In this document: one piece after another, positions 63,684 to 64,000 of the stretch
Position numbering within the stretch: position 1 is the stretch's first letter
Layout of the letters: each line of letters opens with the position of its first letter
Assembly: GCF_030867095.1 (NCBI RefSeq)
Contig: NC_081829.1
Span: forward strand, 46,869,036 to 46,933,035
Origin: Alligator mississippiensis
Lineage: Eukaryota > Chordata > Crocodylia > Alligatoridae
DNA length: 64,000 nt
Direction of reading: 5' to 3'
The notes under the pieces: generated by a model
Databases searched by the model: none
The model's input: only the letters and a program-made list of their open reading frames with translations
Told to the model about the DNA's origin: nothing
Translations under genes and position numbers: made by a program

Positions 63684-64000
63684 CGGGCTCCTCAGTAAGG
63701 CCACCTTCTCTAGGGCCTCCTTTGTAGCACTGCCCTCTCTTGCAGGGCCTCCTCTGTAGCGCTGCCCTCTCTTGCAGGGCCTCCTCAGTAAAGCCACCCC
63801 TTTCTGGGGCTCTTCTACAATGCCACCCCTCTCTGGGGCCTTCCCTGTAAAGCCGCCCTCTCTCTGGTGCTCTTCAGCAGTGCTGCCCTCTCTCTGGGGC
63901 TCTTCAGCAGTGCCGCCCTTCTCCAGGGTTCACCACAACTGCTACCCCCTCTCTGGGGCTCACCACAGTGCTACCCCCTTCTCTGGGGCTTCTCAACTGC
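63684..64000 (+). repeat. Minisatellite, about 30-bp units, continuing past window end
   Basis: At least ten tandem units of about 28-33 bp are visible. Each follows the pattern GGGCTCTTCAGCAGTGC then CGCCCTCTCT, with variable positions. The right limit is beyond the window. Short open frames here are shadows of the repeat. Confidence 0.85.

Overview
The window looks like a stretch of crocodilian (alligator- or crocodile-type) nuclear genome: AT-rich, intron-bearing and crowded with transposable elements. The best evidence is a set of CR1 LINEs whose 3' tail (a GGGTCGGAAGGGACCTCA-type block followed by short ATTCATAG-like repeats) is the form I associate with crocodilians. The species call is from memory, not from a search. 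I see no prokaryotic features, CRISPR array, rRNA or intact tRNA gene.

Two host genes can be recognised, arranged tail to tail as they are on human chromosome 10q21. PHYHIPL-like exons lie on the plus strand (24594-24763, 32936-33053, 36553-37076). FAM13C C-terminal exons lie on the minus strand (51297-51392, 44271-44470, 40448-40549, 39376-39490). The PHYHIPL copy is broken by a nonsense codon and four frame changes. The FAM13C exons stay open, but a Lys-to-stop change removes the last three residues. Introns are kept, so this is not a retrocopy. It is either a decaying segmental duplicate or a locus degenerating in place, and this is the main finding.

Layout: 1-7152 is the 3' end of an old endogenous retrovirus (integrase tail, env, polypurine tract, about 2.5-kb LTR) with a hAT-type transposon inside env. 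7153-13900 holds further LTR-like pieces, a U2 snRNA-like fragment and unassigned sequence. 13921-18185 is a GAGATG/GAGACA purine array split by a CR1. 18200-24590 holds several MITEs and a CR1. 24594-37076 is the PHYHIPL-like locus; its introns carry two solo LTRs of the same ERV family (4-bp target duplications), a Penelope-like retroelement with direct and inverted terminal repeats and hammerhead-like cores, and an old CR1. 37077-39375 is the shared convergent 3' UTR region. 39376-51392 is the FAM13C tail, with a 1.95-kb DNA transposon and an L1/Tx1-like LINE split by an LTR in its introns. 51393-64000 holds three more CR1s (one with a nearly intact reverse transcriptase), MITEs and a roughly 30-bp minisatellite running off the right edge.

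Nothing here forms an operon or a novel cellular system. The most informative features are the decayed gene pair, the long ERV LTRs in which about 1 kb or more follows the poly(A) signal, and the Penelope element with its near-perfect inverted terminal copy.
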